DNA of 34,138 nucleotides from Bacteroidaceae bacterium (GCA_017447625.1 JAFSNB010000009.1:1-34138), one strand, 5' to 3'; numbered from the stretch's first letter, positions 15,349 to 25,355 are shown. Notes: generated from the sequence alone by a model not told the origin. Made by a program: numbers and translations.

Positions 15349-16245
15349 TCAATTGTCAACTGTCAACTGATTAAGCCTTATGCGTGCGAAAATCGGGTAG
15401 TGGTCTGAGAGGTTGCGGCGCGTTATCTTGCCGTCCTTCTCCGTTAGCCAGTAGCTGTCGGTGCGGACGGCGTATGCTTCTACCACGGTGGCGGGGGTGA
15501 CGAAAATGTGGTCTATGCGATCGCCGGTGAAACGGTTTGTATGGAAGCCGTTGAATGTACCGTTTTCAGCCCACCGCTCCTTAGCACATTCGTAACAGTC
15601 CTTCAGCACACCCGACTGGGTGAATAACGAGTACAGTTCATCTGCCTGCGACACGTTGAAATCGCCCGTCAGCACAGCCTGTTTTTTGCCGCCATCCGTC
15701 ATCTCCGTTATCCGCTTCATCACCAACTTCGCCGACTCGCTACGAGCCTTCACGCCGACGTGATCCATGTGCAGGTTGAGATAGTAGAAGTCCTTGCCCG
15801 TGGTGAGGTCTTCAAAATGCCCCCAAGTGCAGATCCGGATGCAGGCGGCATCCCATCCAAGAGCTGGGCGGTCGGGAGTCTCGTTGAGCCAAAAATGCCC
15901 CGTTTCAACGAGCTTTATTCGCTTTGGATTATAGAAAATAGGTGCATATTCGCCCTTAGTTTTTCCGTCGTCGCGCCCCACACCAATCCATTTATAATCC
16001 TGCAGATCGGCAACAAGATCCTGCAGTTGTCCGTGCAGCACCTCCTGCGCCCCGAAGATGTCAGGTTGTTCCCACCGAATCTGCTGACAGATACTTTTGC
16101 AGCGGCGTTCCCAACCGTTCCCTTTCTGCGCATCCTCCTTGTTCTCGTAGCGGATATTGTAGCTCCCAACAGTCAATGTCTGGGCCGCAACTGTCGCCGC
16201 AATGGCGAAAGCAAATACAAAACTGATTAATTTATTGTAATTCAT
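15349..16245 (-). CDS. secreted endonuclease/exonuclease/phosphatase family protein
   Basis: This 298-residue DNase I-fold protein has a signal peptide at 1-21 (ending TVAAQ). Metal and catalytic motifs are present in order: GSYNIRY (Asn30), FGAQEVL (Glu68), NLHMDHVG, LTGDFNVSQAD, DRIDHIFV and LSDHYPIFARI. Family members hydrolyse phosphodiester or phosphomonoester bonds in nucleic acids, sphingolipids, inositol phosphates or similar; the substrate cannot be told here. Export suggests a periplasmic or extracellular target. The last residues (NQLTVDN) and the stop are encoded by the TGTCAATTG-type repeat (15340-15369), so the original C-terminus has been altered. It is transcribed alone on the minus strand, divergent from the large discoidin-domain protein. 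Confidence 0.9.
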   Translation of the reverse strand: MNYNKLISFVFAFAIAATVAAQTLTVGSYNIRYENKEDAQKGNGWERRCKSICQQIRWEQPDIFGAQEVLHGQLQDLVADLQDYKWIGVGRDDGKTKGEYAPIFYNPKRIKLVETGHFWLNETPDRPALGWDAACIRICTWGHFEDLTTGKDFYYLNLHMDHVGVKARSESAKLVMKRITEMTDGGKKQAVLTGDFNVSQADELYSLFTQSGVLKDCYECAKERWAENGTFNGFHTNRFTGDRIDHIFVTPATVVEAYAVRTDSYWLTEKDGKITRRNLSDHYPIFARIRLNQLTVDN

Positions 16246-16294
16246 AATTCACAATGCTTAATTCATAATTGAGCTGTGCGGTGTTAAATCGCTG

Positions 16295-16302
16295 CAAAGT
16301 TA
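16295..16302 (-). promoter_or_regulatory. -7 box upstream of the EEP-family gene
   Basis: TAACTTTG on the minus strand fits TAnnTTTG and lies 49 bases before the ATG. The leader in between carries AATTATGAATTA-type repeats. No clear -33 box. Confidence 0.5.
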
Positions 16303-16353
16303 CGAATTCTGCACATATTTTAATATATTAAATGTGGATTTTTTGCACAAAAA

Positions 16354-16385
16354 CTTGCACACATGGGCAATCTGTTGTACTTTTG
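16354..16385 (+). promoter_or_regulatory. promoter of the 1214-residue secreted protein gene
   Basis: CTTG (16354-16357) and TACTTTTG (16378-16385) are separated by 20 bases. The leader of about 60 bases contains two near-identical 22-base units directly before the start codon (16408-16451). Confidence 0.6.
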
Positions 16386-16407
16386 CGGAATGGAAACAGC
16401 AATTATT

Positions 16408-16451
16408 AAGAATTAATAGCTTCTTTGACAAGAATTAATAGCATCTTCGAC
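16408..16451 (+). repeat. 22-base tandem duplication in a leader
   Basis: Two adjacent 22-base units starting AAGAATTAATAGC (16408-16429 and 16430-16451) differ at two positions. They end one base before the ATG at 16453. Confidence 0.7.
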
Positions 16452-16452
16452 T

Positions 16453-19400
16453 ATGAATAGACTGAAACTTACCTCTCTTCTTGCTTTCCTGTTCTTCTTC
16501 TTTGCAGGAATTGCTTGGGCTGTGCTTGTGCCAGACTCTGATCCCGATGAGAATCGGTTGGCGAGTGTGCAGGACGGGGCGCAGTTCTTTATACGTTCGG
16601 AACGCAGAACGCAGGATGTAAACTGGACTAACGGATACCGTTGGATCGCATTGCGCACGCCATACGAAGAAGGTAAGGAACTGCCAATAACGCTTGAGAA
16701 CGACGGCACGCAACTGACCGATGAGGGTTTGTTCACCGTTGAAGCCACAGGCTCGCAGGTGATAGCGTCCGACAACAAGAGCTACGATGCTTTTTATATC
16801 AAAAACGTAAAGTGTGGCAAGTACCTGTCTGTCGCTGCCACCTCAGGCGACGCAACTTTCCTCCGTTTTACCGATGAAAAGTCCTCTGCTGTGGTGTGGG
16901 GTTTCCGTCCGGTGGCCGCAAGTGAAGATGAGGCCGACGAATACAACACCGGCAAGTGGTTTATCTTCACCATCACAAATAATGGCGAGTTCTATCTCAA
17001 TGTCGGAGATCTGGATTACAACGGCATAAAGACTCCGTTTTACGGCCCGTGGGCTGATATGCCGGGCTGGTTTGACCTGATTCCGCCTGAAACGGCCGAG
17101 GCAGACCTCATAAACCAGCATCTGAAACTGTACGAGGATGCGATGGCTTACGGAAATACCGATGACGACGGGCATTATGTGCTTTTGGGCGGTATCGGAG
17201 GTTATAGCGATGAGCTTATGCAGGAATACTATGAAGTGATGTTCTATAACACCGACGACCTTATGGACATGGAGTTTAAGGGGCAGACGGTGGATTGGGA
17301 AACCAGCATTGCAAATCTCGAGGCGATGATAATAAAGCTGCAGAACGCAGTACCGCAGATGCCGGCCGATGGCTATTATCTTATCGTAAGTGCCTACAGT
17401 CCCTGGTCGAACGAGTCAAACTATCGTGCCATATATGCCAAGAAGGATGTGGTTTATTGGGGTGAACTGGGTGAGAACGCCACCAACCCCGCTTATATAT
17501 GGAAGTTCACGAAGAAGGAAGACGGCACTTACAGCATCCAGAACCTTGCTGAGGGCCAGTATTTCACCGCCTGTGTGAATAACGGCGCTGCAAAACTCAC
17601 TAATGACGCTGATTTCGGCGCACAGATTCATCTGTTGGGCAACGGACAGATGAATATCCAGGTGGGCGATGGCGGCGGAGGTAACTATGTTCACCCGAAG
17701 GGACACAGCGGCGGCACAGGAACTCAGGGAACAATAACCGGCTATCCGGGCGGCAAGGACTCGCAGAGTGCGTGGCGTCTGATTGCGGTAAGTGAGGATG
17801 TCTATGGTCCTTACCTGGAACAGATGCAGCGTATGCTGGAGATGCAGGAAGTGCATAATGAACTGACTGAGCGCATCACAGCCGTCCGAAGCGCATCCAA
17901 GGCCGCCTTCGAGTACGAAGTGCCGGCAGAAGCAGTCAACGTAACCCCGCTTGCGGCTGCTGACTTCGAGAGTAACTCCGCTATGAGCGCAGAACATGGG
18001 TTAAGCTGGGGCAGCGACGGCCAAGGGTTCGGCGCCCTGATCGACGACGACTACAGCACTTGGTTCCACACCTGCTGGACTTCATCTGCCAGCGAAATAA
18101 ACTGGACCGCCTACAACCCCGACGGCACACCGGCCGAGGGCGCAACCCAGACCACTCTGCATAACCTCAGCATGAAACTCAGTCAGCCCGCATCTGATGT
18201 CTCTTTCCAGGTGTCGGCACGCAAGGGCGGCTACAACAATCCGACCAAGATTGATGTGGAGGTGAGCGCCGACGGCATCCACTGGACCACGGTGTTCTAT
18301 GGCTATGACTTCTTCACACCAACAACTCAGGCCGAGAGCCCGTATATCATGGGCCCGTTCGATCTGGGCGGCTCATACGAATATGTCCGTTTTGCCAACT
18401 ACGGCAACGACCGCAACGCCGACGGATCTCGCTTCTTCTGCTTCTCCGAACTGAGAGCGTATTCAGGTGTCCGACTCACGAGCACCTGTCAGGCATCAAC
18501 TATGGACCAGACCATAGTAAGCAACTTCCTCGCTGCCTATTCGGCTGCCAACAAATATGTTGATATGCCTACATACGAGGAACTGGAAGATATGCGCACC
18601 GCGCTCTCAAACCTCAATGCGGCATTTGAGGCGTTCAAGAGTGCATTTGCCGACCCGACGGATTTGAAATCTCTCATTTCAACGGCCCAAAACGTTATTG
18701 CCAACTACAAGGTCGGCGAGGGTACAGTGGGCCTCTACGACGGTTCTCTGAGTACAGATAATCTCGAAACAGCAATAAGTAATGCTATAGATGTCCTCGA
18801 TGCCGGCTTCTACACACAGCAGACCCTGAAGGACGAGGTCGATAAGATCAATACCGAGTTGGAGCGTCTGAACGCAACTGTAATCCAGCCCCGTACGGAC
18901 AAGTGGTACCAACTCGTATTCCCGTCGGAAGAGGAATATGATGAGAATCCATCTTGGGATAAGGATAATGTGCAGCACAACGGCGAGGGTGAGCTGGCCC
19001 TCTTCAGCCGCGTGGCTGCTATAATGGACGGCGACGACTCCACCCCGTTCGAGGATATCGAGGCTCTCCGCGAGAGCGACAACCTGCATCTGTATCCTGT
19101 GCACGAGAGCACGATAGCAGATGCGCCGGAAGTCAGCTACTTCCGCTTTGTCCCTGTGAAGGATGGTTATGCCCTGCAGAACAAGGCCACGGGCTTGTAT
19201 ATCGCTCACATGAAACAGAGTGCCCACGCCGCTATGAGCAGCTGGCCGGGAGTCTATAAACTCCAGACTTTAGGTCAGGGATTCAGTATTCTGCAGAGCC
19301 ACGACTTCAAGACGGGTGAGTACGAGAACGGTACAATCCAGTTCACTTGGAACGGGAATATCATCGTGGGCTGGGTTGATACGGAAATCGGCACGAAGGC

Positions 19401-20097
19401 AAGCATACATATCCGCGAGGTTGATGTCGATTTCGACGGCGATCCGGTTATGCGCCGCTCTGCTGTTGAGGAGCAAGCCTTCGGTCTGACCCTTGCCGCC
19501 AACGTGACGCAGCTGAATGGTGCTGAAGCCTATGTTCCTGCCGGCATATACTATGATGAAACGGGAGAGGAGGCCGTCACATTTATAGGTCTTAAAAAGG
19601 TTGAGGCCAAAGATGGTAATATCATCCAACCCGGACAGCCCGTAATAGTCTTCCCTGACGATGAAGTGGTGGAATTTACACTCGGAACCCAACTCACTGA
19701 CAGTGCTCTTTGGGAGAATTCCCTTTGCGGCACCTTTCAGCGCATAGCCGCAATCGAGCCCGGAAGCGCAGCGTTGCAATATGATGAAGACGAGGATCTG
19801 AATTACTTCCAAGTCACCGGCGGCGCCATACAGCGCAGCGTGAATGCCTTCTCGGCTTATCTGGCTCTTCAGGATGGCGATGAACTGGCCGTTTGTGAGC
19901 GTCAGTCCGATTGCGATGTGTGGATTTTGCTTCGCGGGAAACTCAATGGCGCGTCCGTTATGCCTGTAGGCGCAGATTGCCCGTTGAATGGCGACGTTTA
20001 TGACATTGCCGGCCACAAGGTAGGTACGGCCAAGTCAATAAGCTCGTTGAAACGCGGTATTTATGTAGTCAACGGAAAGAAGATAATAATAATGTAG
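16453..20097 (+). CDS. large secreted discoidin-domain protein with T9SS-type C-terminus
   Basis: This 1214-residue exported protein has a signal peptide at about 1-23 (ending GIAWA). Residues about 35-470 contain repeated beta-rich segments that look like beta-trefoil/ricin-like modules (YYLIVSAYSP..., YSIQNLAEGQYFTAC...), a resemblance only. An F5/8 type C (discoidin) domain spans about 500-675, with DDDYSTWFHTCW near its start and EYVRFANYG. A helical FIVAR-like part (about 690-810) and another beta-rich module follow. The last 45 residues (NGDVYDIAGHKVG, LKRGIYVVNGKKIIIM) look like a type IX sorting domain. It probably binds glycans at the cell surface; no catalytic domain is recognised. 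Its TAG stop is the first triplet of repeat copy 2, and a sensor-fucosidase gene follows. Confidence 0.85.
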   Translation: MNRLKLTSLLAFLFFFFAGIAWAVLVPDSDPDENRLASVQDGAQFFIRSERRTQDVNWTNGYRWIALRTPYEEGKELPITLENDGTQLTDEGLFTVEATGSQVIASDNKSYDAFYIKNVKCGKYLSVAATSGDATFLRFTDEKSSAVVWGFRPVAASEDEADEYNTGKWFIFTITNNGEFYLNVGDLDYNGIKTPFYGPWADMPGWFDLIPPETAEADLINQHLKLYEDAMAYGNTDDDGHYVLLGGIGGYSDELMQEYYEVMFYNTDDLMDMEFKGQTVDWETSIANLEAMIIKLQNAVPQMPADGYYLIVSAYSPWSNESNYRAIYAKKDVVYWGELGENATNPAYIWKFTKKEDGTYSIQNLAEGQYFTACVNNGAAKLTNDADFGAQIHLLGNGQMNIQVGDGGGGNYVHPKGHSGGTGTQGTITGYPGGKDSQSAWRLIAVSEDVYGPYLEQMQRMLEMQEVHNELTERITAVRSASKAAFEYEVPAEAVNVTPLAAADFESNSAMSAEHGLSWGSDGQGFGALIDDDYSTWFHTCWTSSASEINWTAYNPDGTPAEGATQTTLHNLSMKLSQPASDVSFQVSARKGGYNNPTKIDVEVSADGIHWTTVFYGYDFFTPTTQAESPYIMGPFDLGGSYEYVRFANYGNDRNADGSRFFCFSELRAYSGVRLTSTCQASTMDQTIVSNFLAAYSAANKYVDMPTYEELEDMRTALSNLNAAFEAFKSAFADPTDLKSLISTAQNVIANYKVGEGTVGLYDGSLSTDNLETAISNAIDVLDAGFYTQQTLKDEVDKINTELERLNATVIQPRTDKWYQLVFPSEEEYDENPSWDKDNVQHNGEGELALFSRVAAIMDGDDSTPFEDIEALRESDNLHLYPVHESTIADAPEVSYFRFVPVKDGYALQNKATGLYIAHMKQSAHAAMSSWPGVYKLQTLGQGFSILQSHDFKTGEYENGTIQFTWNGNIIVGWVDTEIGTKASIHIREVDVDFDGDPVMRRSAVEEQAFGLTLAANVTQLNGAEAYVPAGIYYDETGEEAVTFIGLKKVEAKDGNIIQPGQPVIVFPDDEVVEFTLGTQLTDSALWENSLCGTFQRIAAIEPGSAALQYDEDEDLNYFQVTGGAIQRSVNAFSAYLALQDGDELAVCERQSDCDVWILLRGKLNGASVMPVGADCPLNGDVYDIAGHKVGTAKSISSLKRGIYVVNGKKIIIM

Positions 20098-20237
20098 GCC
20101 CCCTATAATCCCCCGGCGGGGGATATTGGGGAGAGACGAATTGTTGAGCGAAGGCGAAAAAAAGAGAAAAAGAGAAAAAAGAAAAGATAAATTTTAAGAG
20201 AAAAAATATATCGCGGCCTTTCGGTTATTCGATTAAA
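20095..20237 (+). repeat. dispersed repeat, copy 2 (starts at a TAG stop)
   Basis: It begins with the TAG stop of the preceding gene and runs through a GC palindrome, the block GGGGAGAGACGAATTGTTGA, an A-rich purine run and the TTTCGGTTATTCGATTAAA tail. It matches copy 1 (12343-12474), with the differences concentrated in the palindrome arms and the purine run. Confidence 0.8.
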
Positions 20238-20310
20238 CGATTAAACGATAATTCGGGATTCAGAGGCCGCTAAATCGTAAAATCGTAAATAGTCAAATCG
20301 TAAAATAGTC
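20238..20310. repeat. AAATCGTAAA iterations before the fusion gene
   Basis: Short iterations of AAATCGTAAA and AATAGTC, related to those at 6009-6056 and 14041-14096, run right up to the ATG at 20311. No TAnnTTTG box is seen, so transcription of the fusion gene probably starts further upstream or from an unusual promoter. Confidence 0.55.
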
Positions 20311-23300
20311 ATGGTGTTTCGAAGACTAATTGTAATAATTGCTGGGGTGCTGATGTGCTGCGCTCCTGTCGCAGCCCAGGAGGTGCAGAAAGAAATCCGC
20401 GCTTTCGAAAGCCACATATCCAAGGGACAGATAAAAGAAGGTGTTGAGTGCGCCACAAGAGCGGCTGCCATCTATTATGGCGGTACAAACTACCAGGAGG
20501 CGTTCGATCTCTTGCGGCTCGCAGACCAAGCCATAAACTCGTCAAAGCTGAGCGAGAGTCAGCGTGCAGGCCTGCGTTACCTCACGACCAAGGAGCGTAT
20601 GCTGATGTACAAGCAGATGAACCGCGGTGCTAAGGTCAAGGAGCAGCTCGATATCATGGAGGCTCAGGTGGCTGCCTCGCACGATGAAGAGCTTAAAAGC
20701 GACCTCCTGTATAATCAGGCAGTTTATTATTACTCTTTCGGACAAACGTCCAAGGGTAATGCTGTACTGAAGGAGATGACGGCCCGACTGACTACCAGCA
20801 AGAACTACGACAAGGTTGATGACGTCTATAAGACTCTTATTGCCAACGCCCGCAGATCCGGCAACGGGTTTATGGTCGCTCAGGCCTACAGCAACTATAT
20901 CGCTTGGAAGGACTCTGTCGATGCGCTGAAAGTGGCCGATGAAATCGGGGCTTTGAAGCAGCAGATAGCCGACGGAGAGGCACTCGTGGCTGAGAGAGAC
21001 AGCCAACTGTCTTCACGCCGTGCTGTGATAGGCGGCCTGATGGTTCTGGTCGCTATCCTGGCGGCTGCGTTGGTGCTCGGAGCTATCGTTTTACTCCGTT
21101 TTATCGTGCTTACGCGCAAGCAGAAGAAGGAGATTCGCATGGCGAAAGAGGACATCGCACTCAAGGCAAAATTCATCGGAAACATATCCGCACAGATAGC
21201 TCCAACGCTTATGAAACTGAACAGTGCAACGCCCGAGGTGCGTGCGCTGATGGATTTCACAAATCACATCCAGACGTTGTCGCAGTTGGATAAATTGGAT
21301 TCCAGTGAATTAGAGCTTGAGGACACCCAGTTGCAGCCGTTCTGCGAAAGCCTGATGGACGAGATTCGCGACAAGGTCAAGGGCGGCGTGACCCTTTCCG
21401 TCAACGCTCCGAAGATGAGTGCTAAGATCAACCGAGAATACGTCTCCCGCATACTCAAACACCTGCTTGAAAACGCAGCCGAGTTCACTCCCGCCGGAGG
21501 CAAGATCTGGCTTGACTTCAAGAAACGCAGTGCGCAGACGGGACAGTTCCAGGTGTCGGACACCGGAGAGGTTATACCGGAGGAGAAGCGCGAATCGGTG
21601 TTTATGCCGTTTGTGGAAATCCGCGACCTGACCAAGGGTGACGGCCTCGGCCTGCCCATCTGCTACAAGATGGCGAAACACATCGACGGCGAACTGGATA
21701 TAGATCCGGAGTTCACCAAAGGCACACGCTTCGTCCTGAAACTTAAACATCTGGCCACGGTGCTCCTGCTCCTGATGGTTCAGACTGTCGCCGCAGCCGA
21801 CAAGGCTGACCAGCGGACAGAGATGCTGCGCTACTACGAGCCGGCACGCATCTGGGTTGAGGCATTGCCTGTGGGCAACGGACATATCGGGGCGATGGTC
21901 TATGGAGGCATCGACCGCGAGGAGATTCAGCTGAACGAAGGCTCATTCTGGGGCGGCGGCCCTCACCGCAACGATTCCGAACGCGCACTGGAGGCTCTTC
22001 CTCAGGTGCGCGAACTTATTTTTAAAGGCCAGAACAAAGAGGCTCAGGATCTGATGGACCGCACGTTTATGTCCGGCCGCAACGGAATGCCATATCAGAC
22101 TCTTGGAAGCCTGATCATAGAGAACCTCACCAGTTCTAATCCCAAAGAGATAGAGAACTACTCCCGCACGCTCGACATCTCAAATGCCGTAGCCACCACC
22201 CGATGGACAGACAATCGCGGCGTCACATTTACCCGCGAGGTTATCTCCTCGCTCACCGACCGCGTGGTAGCCATTCACATCACGGCTTCCACAGCCAAAC
22301 AGCTCAATTTCCGCCTAAAGTTCAAGTCACCCTTGGACATCCAGCGCAGTCACAGTCTGAAAGGTCTTGTGATGAAAGGCGCAGGACGTGACCACGAGGG
22401 CGTGAAGGGCGTGGTTAGGATGCACACCGAAGCCCGTGTGGACGCTATGGGCGGCACTCAGGAACTCACCGACAGCACCCTCACCGTAAAGAACGCCACC
22501 GAAGTAGTTATCTATGTCGGAGCCGCCACGAATTTCGTGAATTACAACGATGTGTCCGCCAACGAGTCCGACCGCGTTGAAGCTATGCTCCGACCCGTTA
22601 TCGGAAGGCAGTGGCCGCTGTTGCTCACAGACCACCAGAATGCCTATCGCCGCTATTATAGCCGCGTTCATCTGCATTTGGACGGTTCTACGGCAGAGGC
22701 TGACACGATGCAGACCGACCGCCGTGTGGTTCGTTTTGCAGCTGGCGAGCCCGACCCCGCGCTGCCGGTCCTGATGTTCAACTATGGCCGCTATCTCCTT
22801 ATTTCCACTTCGCAGCCGGGCGGACAGGCTGCTGGCCTGCAAGGTCTGTGGAACAACGAACTGCTTGCTCCGTGGGATGGTAAATATACTATTAATATTA
22901 ATACGGAGATGAACTACTGGCCCGCAGAGGTGTGTAACCTGAGCGAGATGACTAGGCCGCTCTTCAGTTTGATTAAGGACCTGAGCCAGACGGGACGCGA
23001 GACGGCCCGCGTGATGTACGGAGCCAAGGGCTGGGTGGCGCATCACAACACCGACATCTGGCGTTGCACGGGTTTGGTCGATGGCCCCTTCTGGGGAGCC
23101 TGGCCAATGGGTGGCGCCTGGCTTACAACCCATCTCTGGGAACATTGGCTCTTTACCGGCGACCGTAAGTTCCTCGCCGATGCCTATCCCATGATGCGCG
23201 GAGCCGCCGAGTTCCTGCAGGACTTCCTCGTTCCGATACCAGGGGGCAATTACCTCGTTACCTGTCCGTCGGTTTCTCCGGAACACGGACCCAAGGGCGA

Positions 23301-24156
23301 GTGGGGCGTTCCCGCCGTTTGTGCCGGGCCCGCTATGGACACTCAGATTGTTCACGACGTCCTCAGTCAGACCATTATGGCGGCCAACACCCTTGGCATA
23401 GACAAGGCCTTCGCAGATTCTCTCAATCAGACTTTAAGCCAGCTGCCCCCGATGAAGATTGGCCGATTCGGACAGCTGCAGGAGTGGCTCGAAGACGCAG
23501 ATCGCGAGGATGACCACCATCGTCATGTCTCACATCTCTACGGCCTTTATCCCAGCCATCAGATATCCGCCTCTTCCAGCCCCGACGCGTGGAAAGCCTG
23601 CCGCGTATCGCTCACAGCCCGAGGTGATGAGGCAACGGGGTGGAGCATCGGCTGGAAACTGAATCTCTGGGCACGCCTGCTGGATGGCAATCACGCCTAC
23701 AAACTGGTTCAGACTCTGCTGAATCTCCTGCCGTCAGACCGCGATGGCCGCCGCTTTCCTGCCGGTCGTGTCTATCCGAACCTCTTCGATGCGCACCCGC
23801 CTTTCCAGATTGACGGTAACTTCGGCTTCACAGCCGGTGTGGCAGAGATGCTGCTCCAGAGTCATGAGGGTTTCATTCGCCTCTTGCCCGCTCTGCCGGA
23901 TGCGTGGCCTTCGGGTGAGGTGAAGGGCTTGCGTGCCCGCGGCGGTTTCGAGGTCGGCGTAGAGTGGAAACAGGGCGCTCTCATCCGCGCCTCCGTGCGC
24001 AGTCTGCTCGGTGGGCAGGCAGTTATCCAGTTGCCGAAAGGCGGTAATCCTGAAGTTAAGACCTCCGACGGCACGACCGTTCCCTCAAAGGTAAATGCCG
24101 CAGGCCAGCTGGAATTCAACACAAAGGTCAACACAACTTATATTATACAAACATAA
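20311..24156 (+). CDS. histidine-kinase-like sensor fused to GH95 alpha-L-fucosidase
   Basis: One open frame of 1281 codons carries two proteins. Residues 1-23 are a signal peptide, about 25-230 a TPR-like sensor region, and about 238-263 a membrane helix. About 275-330 is a DHp-like helix whose phosphoacceptor position reads NISAQIAP (Ala294 instead of His). About 350-478 is an ATPase domain with [19 protein letters not shown] and [12 protein letters not shown]. Without a stop it continues through a hydrophobic stretch (481-496, [16 protein letters not shown]) into a full GH95 enzyme (about 500-1281). Expected catalytic residues are present: Asn862 and Asn864 in [13 protein letters not shown], Glu991 in CPSVSPEH, Asp1168 in IDGNFG. 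GH95 enzymes remove terminal alpha-L-fucose (or L-galactose). No ATG near the junction offers a separate GH95 start. A permease gene follows after 3 bases. Confidence 0.85.
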   Translation: MVFRRLIVIIAGVLMCCAPVAAQEVQKEIRAFESHISKGQIKEGVECATRAAAIYYGGTNYQEAFDLLRLADQAINSSKLSESQRAGLRYLTTKERMLMYKQMNRGAKVKEQLDIMEAQVAASHDEELKSDLLYNQAVYYYSFGQTSKGNAVLKEMTARLTTSKNYDKVDDVYKTLIANARRSGNGFMVAQAYSNYIAWKDSVDALKVADEIGALKQQIADGEALVAERDSQLSSRRAVIGGLMVLVAILAAALVLGAIVLLRFIVLTRKQKKEIRMAKEDIALKAKFIGNISAQIAPTLMKLNSATPEVRALMDFTNHIQTLSQLDKLDSSELELEDTQLQPFCESLMDEIRDKVKGGVTLSVNAPKMSAKINREYVSRILKHLLENAAEFTPAGGKIWLDFKKRSAQTGQFQVSDTGEVIPEEKRESVFMPFVEIRDLTKGDGLGLPICYKMAKHIDGELDIDPEFTKGTRFVLKLKHLATVLLLLMVQTVAAADKADQRTEMLRYYEPARIWVEALPVGNGHIGAMVYGGIDREEIQLNEGSFWGGGPHRNDSERALEALPQVRELIFKGQNKEAQDLMDRTFMSGRNGMPYQTLGSLIIENLTSSNPKEIENYSRTLDISNAVATTRWTDNRGVTFTREVISSLTDRVVAIHITASTAKQLNFRLKFKSPLDIQRSHSLKGLVMKGAGRDHEGVKGVVRMHTEARVDAMGGTQELTDSTLTVKNATEVVIYVGAATNFVNYNDVSANESDRVEAMLRPVIGRQWPLLLTDHQNAYRRYYSRVHLHLDGSTAEADTMQTDRRVVRFAAGEPDPALPVLMFNYGRYLLISTSQPGGQAAGLQGLWNNELLAPWDGKYTININTEMNYWPAEVCNLSEMTRPLFSLIKDLSQTGRETARVMYGAKGWVAHHNTDIWRCTGLVDGPFWGAWPMGGAWLTTHLWEHWLFTGDRKFLADAYPMMRGAAEFLQDFLVPIPGGNYLVTCPSVSPEHGPKGEWGVPAVCAGPAMDTQIVHDVLSQTIMAANTLGIDKAFADSLNQTLSQLPPMKIGRFGQLQEWLEDADREDDHHRHVSHLYGLYPSHQISASSSPDAWKACRVSLTARGDEATGWSIGWKLNLWARLLDGNHAYKLVQTLLNLLPSDRDGRRFPAGRVYPNLFDAHPPFQIDGNFGFTAGVAEMLLQSHEGFIRLLPALPDAWPSGEVKGLRARGGFEVGVEWKQGALIRASVRSLLGGQAVIQLPKGGNPEVKTSDGTTVPSKVNAAGQLEFNTKVNTTYIIQT

Positions 24157-24159
24157 ACC

Positions 24160-25251
24160 ATGTTCAATCAACCAATAACCTTCGACAGCTTCATCCGCTC
24201 GATTTGCTATCTGCTGCTTTTCGTCTGCGGAATATACGTGCTGGATATGTTGAGCGGTGTGCTGCTGCCTTTCTTCATCGCTTGGCTGCTGGCATATCTC
24301 ATGTATCCTCTAGTGAAATTCCTTCAGTATAAATGCCACTTGCGCTGGCGAATATTGGCCATCGTCGTGGCGTTCATCATTGTTTTGGCGGCTCTGAGCG
24401 CCCTCGTCCTTTTGGTGGTACTCCCAACCATTGAGGAGTTCTCCAAACTGAGCGGCCTAGTGTCTCAGTTCAGCCAACGCTACCTCAGCGACACCAACGT
24501 GGCTCCGTACGTAGAGCGCTTCCTTGCGGAGTTCCGCGAACAATACCACACCGAATTGATCAGTCTTATTCATCAGGATAATGTGCTGAATGCGTTGCAG
24601 TCGGTATTCGGCTATTGCTGGGATTTCCTTGCCGGCACAATAAACTTCGTCATCGGTCTCGTCGGATCAATCATCGTACTTCTGTATATGTTCTTCATCC
24701 TGCAGGACTATGAGAGCATCACACAGGGCTGGATAGAGTTTATCCCGAAGAAACGCCGCCCGTTTGCAGCCCAGCTCGTTGCCGACGTGGAGAGCGGCAT
24801 GAACTCCTACTTCCGCGGTCAGGCCACGGTGGCTTTCTGCGTCGGAGTGCTTTTCAGCATCGGTTTCCTCATCATCGGATTCCCTATGGCTATCGGTCTG
24901 GGAATGTTCATCGGTTTCCTCAACCTCGTACCCTACCTGCAGACGGTCGGTTTTATCCCGACAATCCTGCTTTCGCTGCTGAAAGCGGCCGATACGGGCG
25001 AGAACTTCTGGTGGATTCTTATTCCCGCACTCATAGTCTTTGCTGTTGTTCAGAGCATCCAGGATCTCTTTCTCGTTCCGAAGATTATGGGCGACGCCAT
25101 GGGCCTGAATCCGGCTGTCATCCTACTCTCGCTGTCCGTCTGGGGTTACCTGTTGGGATTCATCGGACTTATCATCGCACTGCCCCTCACAACCCTTGTA
25201 ATTTCCTATTATCGGCGCTTCGTTTTGGAAGATAACGACGAAGAGACGTAA
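24160..25251 (+). CDS. AI-2E family transporter (PerM/TqsA-like permease)
   Basis: This 363-residue membrane protein has about seven to eight transmembrane helices in the pattern of the AI-2E/PerM family. There are paired N-terminal helices (10-50), one at about 64-88, a soluble loop (about 90-150), then helices from about 150 to the C-terminus. The C-terminal motif LVPKIMGDAMGLNPAVILLSLSVWGYLLG is typical. Members export diverse small molecules or ions; the substrate is unknown, and quorum-signal transport should not be assumed. It starts 3 bases after the fusion gene's stop, so the two are likely co-transcribed. The stop is followed by A-runs and the tRNA-Lys promoter. Confidence 0.9.
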   Translation: MFNQPITFDSFIRSICYLLLFVCGIYVLDMLSGVLLPFFIAWLLAYLMYPLVKFLQYKCHLRWRILAIVVAFIIVLAALSALVLLVVLPTIEEFSKLSGLVSQFSQRYLSDTNVAPYVERFLAEFREQYHTELISLIHQDNVLNALQSVFGYCWDFLAGTINFVIGLVGSIIVLLYMFFILQDYESITQGWIEFIPKKRRPFAAQLVADVESGMNSYFRGQATVAFCVGVLFSIGFLIIGFPMAIGLGMFIGFLNLVPYLQTVGFIPTILLSLLKAADTGENFWWILIPALIVFAVVQSIQDLFLVPKIMGDAMGLNPAVILLSLSVWGYLLGFIGLIIALPLTTLVISYYRRFVLEDNDEET

Positions 25252-25266
25252 AAAAATGGTAAAAAG

Positions 25267-25298
25267 TTTGCTCCGCTCGCAGAAACTATGTACCTTTG
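25267..25298 (+). promoter_or_regulatory. promoter of tRNA-Lys
   Basis: TTTG (25267-25270) and TACCTTTG (25291-25298) have exactly 20 bases between them, a perfect Bacteroidetes promoter. The tRNA begins 57 bases further on, leaving a processed 5' leader. Confidence 0.8.
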
Positions 25299-25355
25299 CG
25301 CCCGATTTCGGACAAAACAGTTGTTTTAGCCTGAGCCGAATCACATAAACACGGA

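Noticed and set aside
22327-23355. Minus-strand open frame of 342 codons
   Set aside because: It is antisense to the GH95 domain, where catalytic residues fix the true frame.
24160-25251. Quorum-sensing AI-2 exporter
   Set aside because: The family name covers permeases with many substrates. No luxS or lsr-like gene is nearby, so only the family is called.
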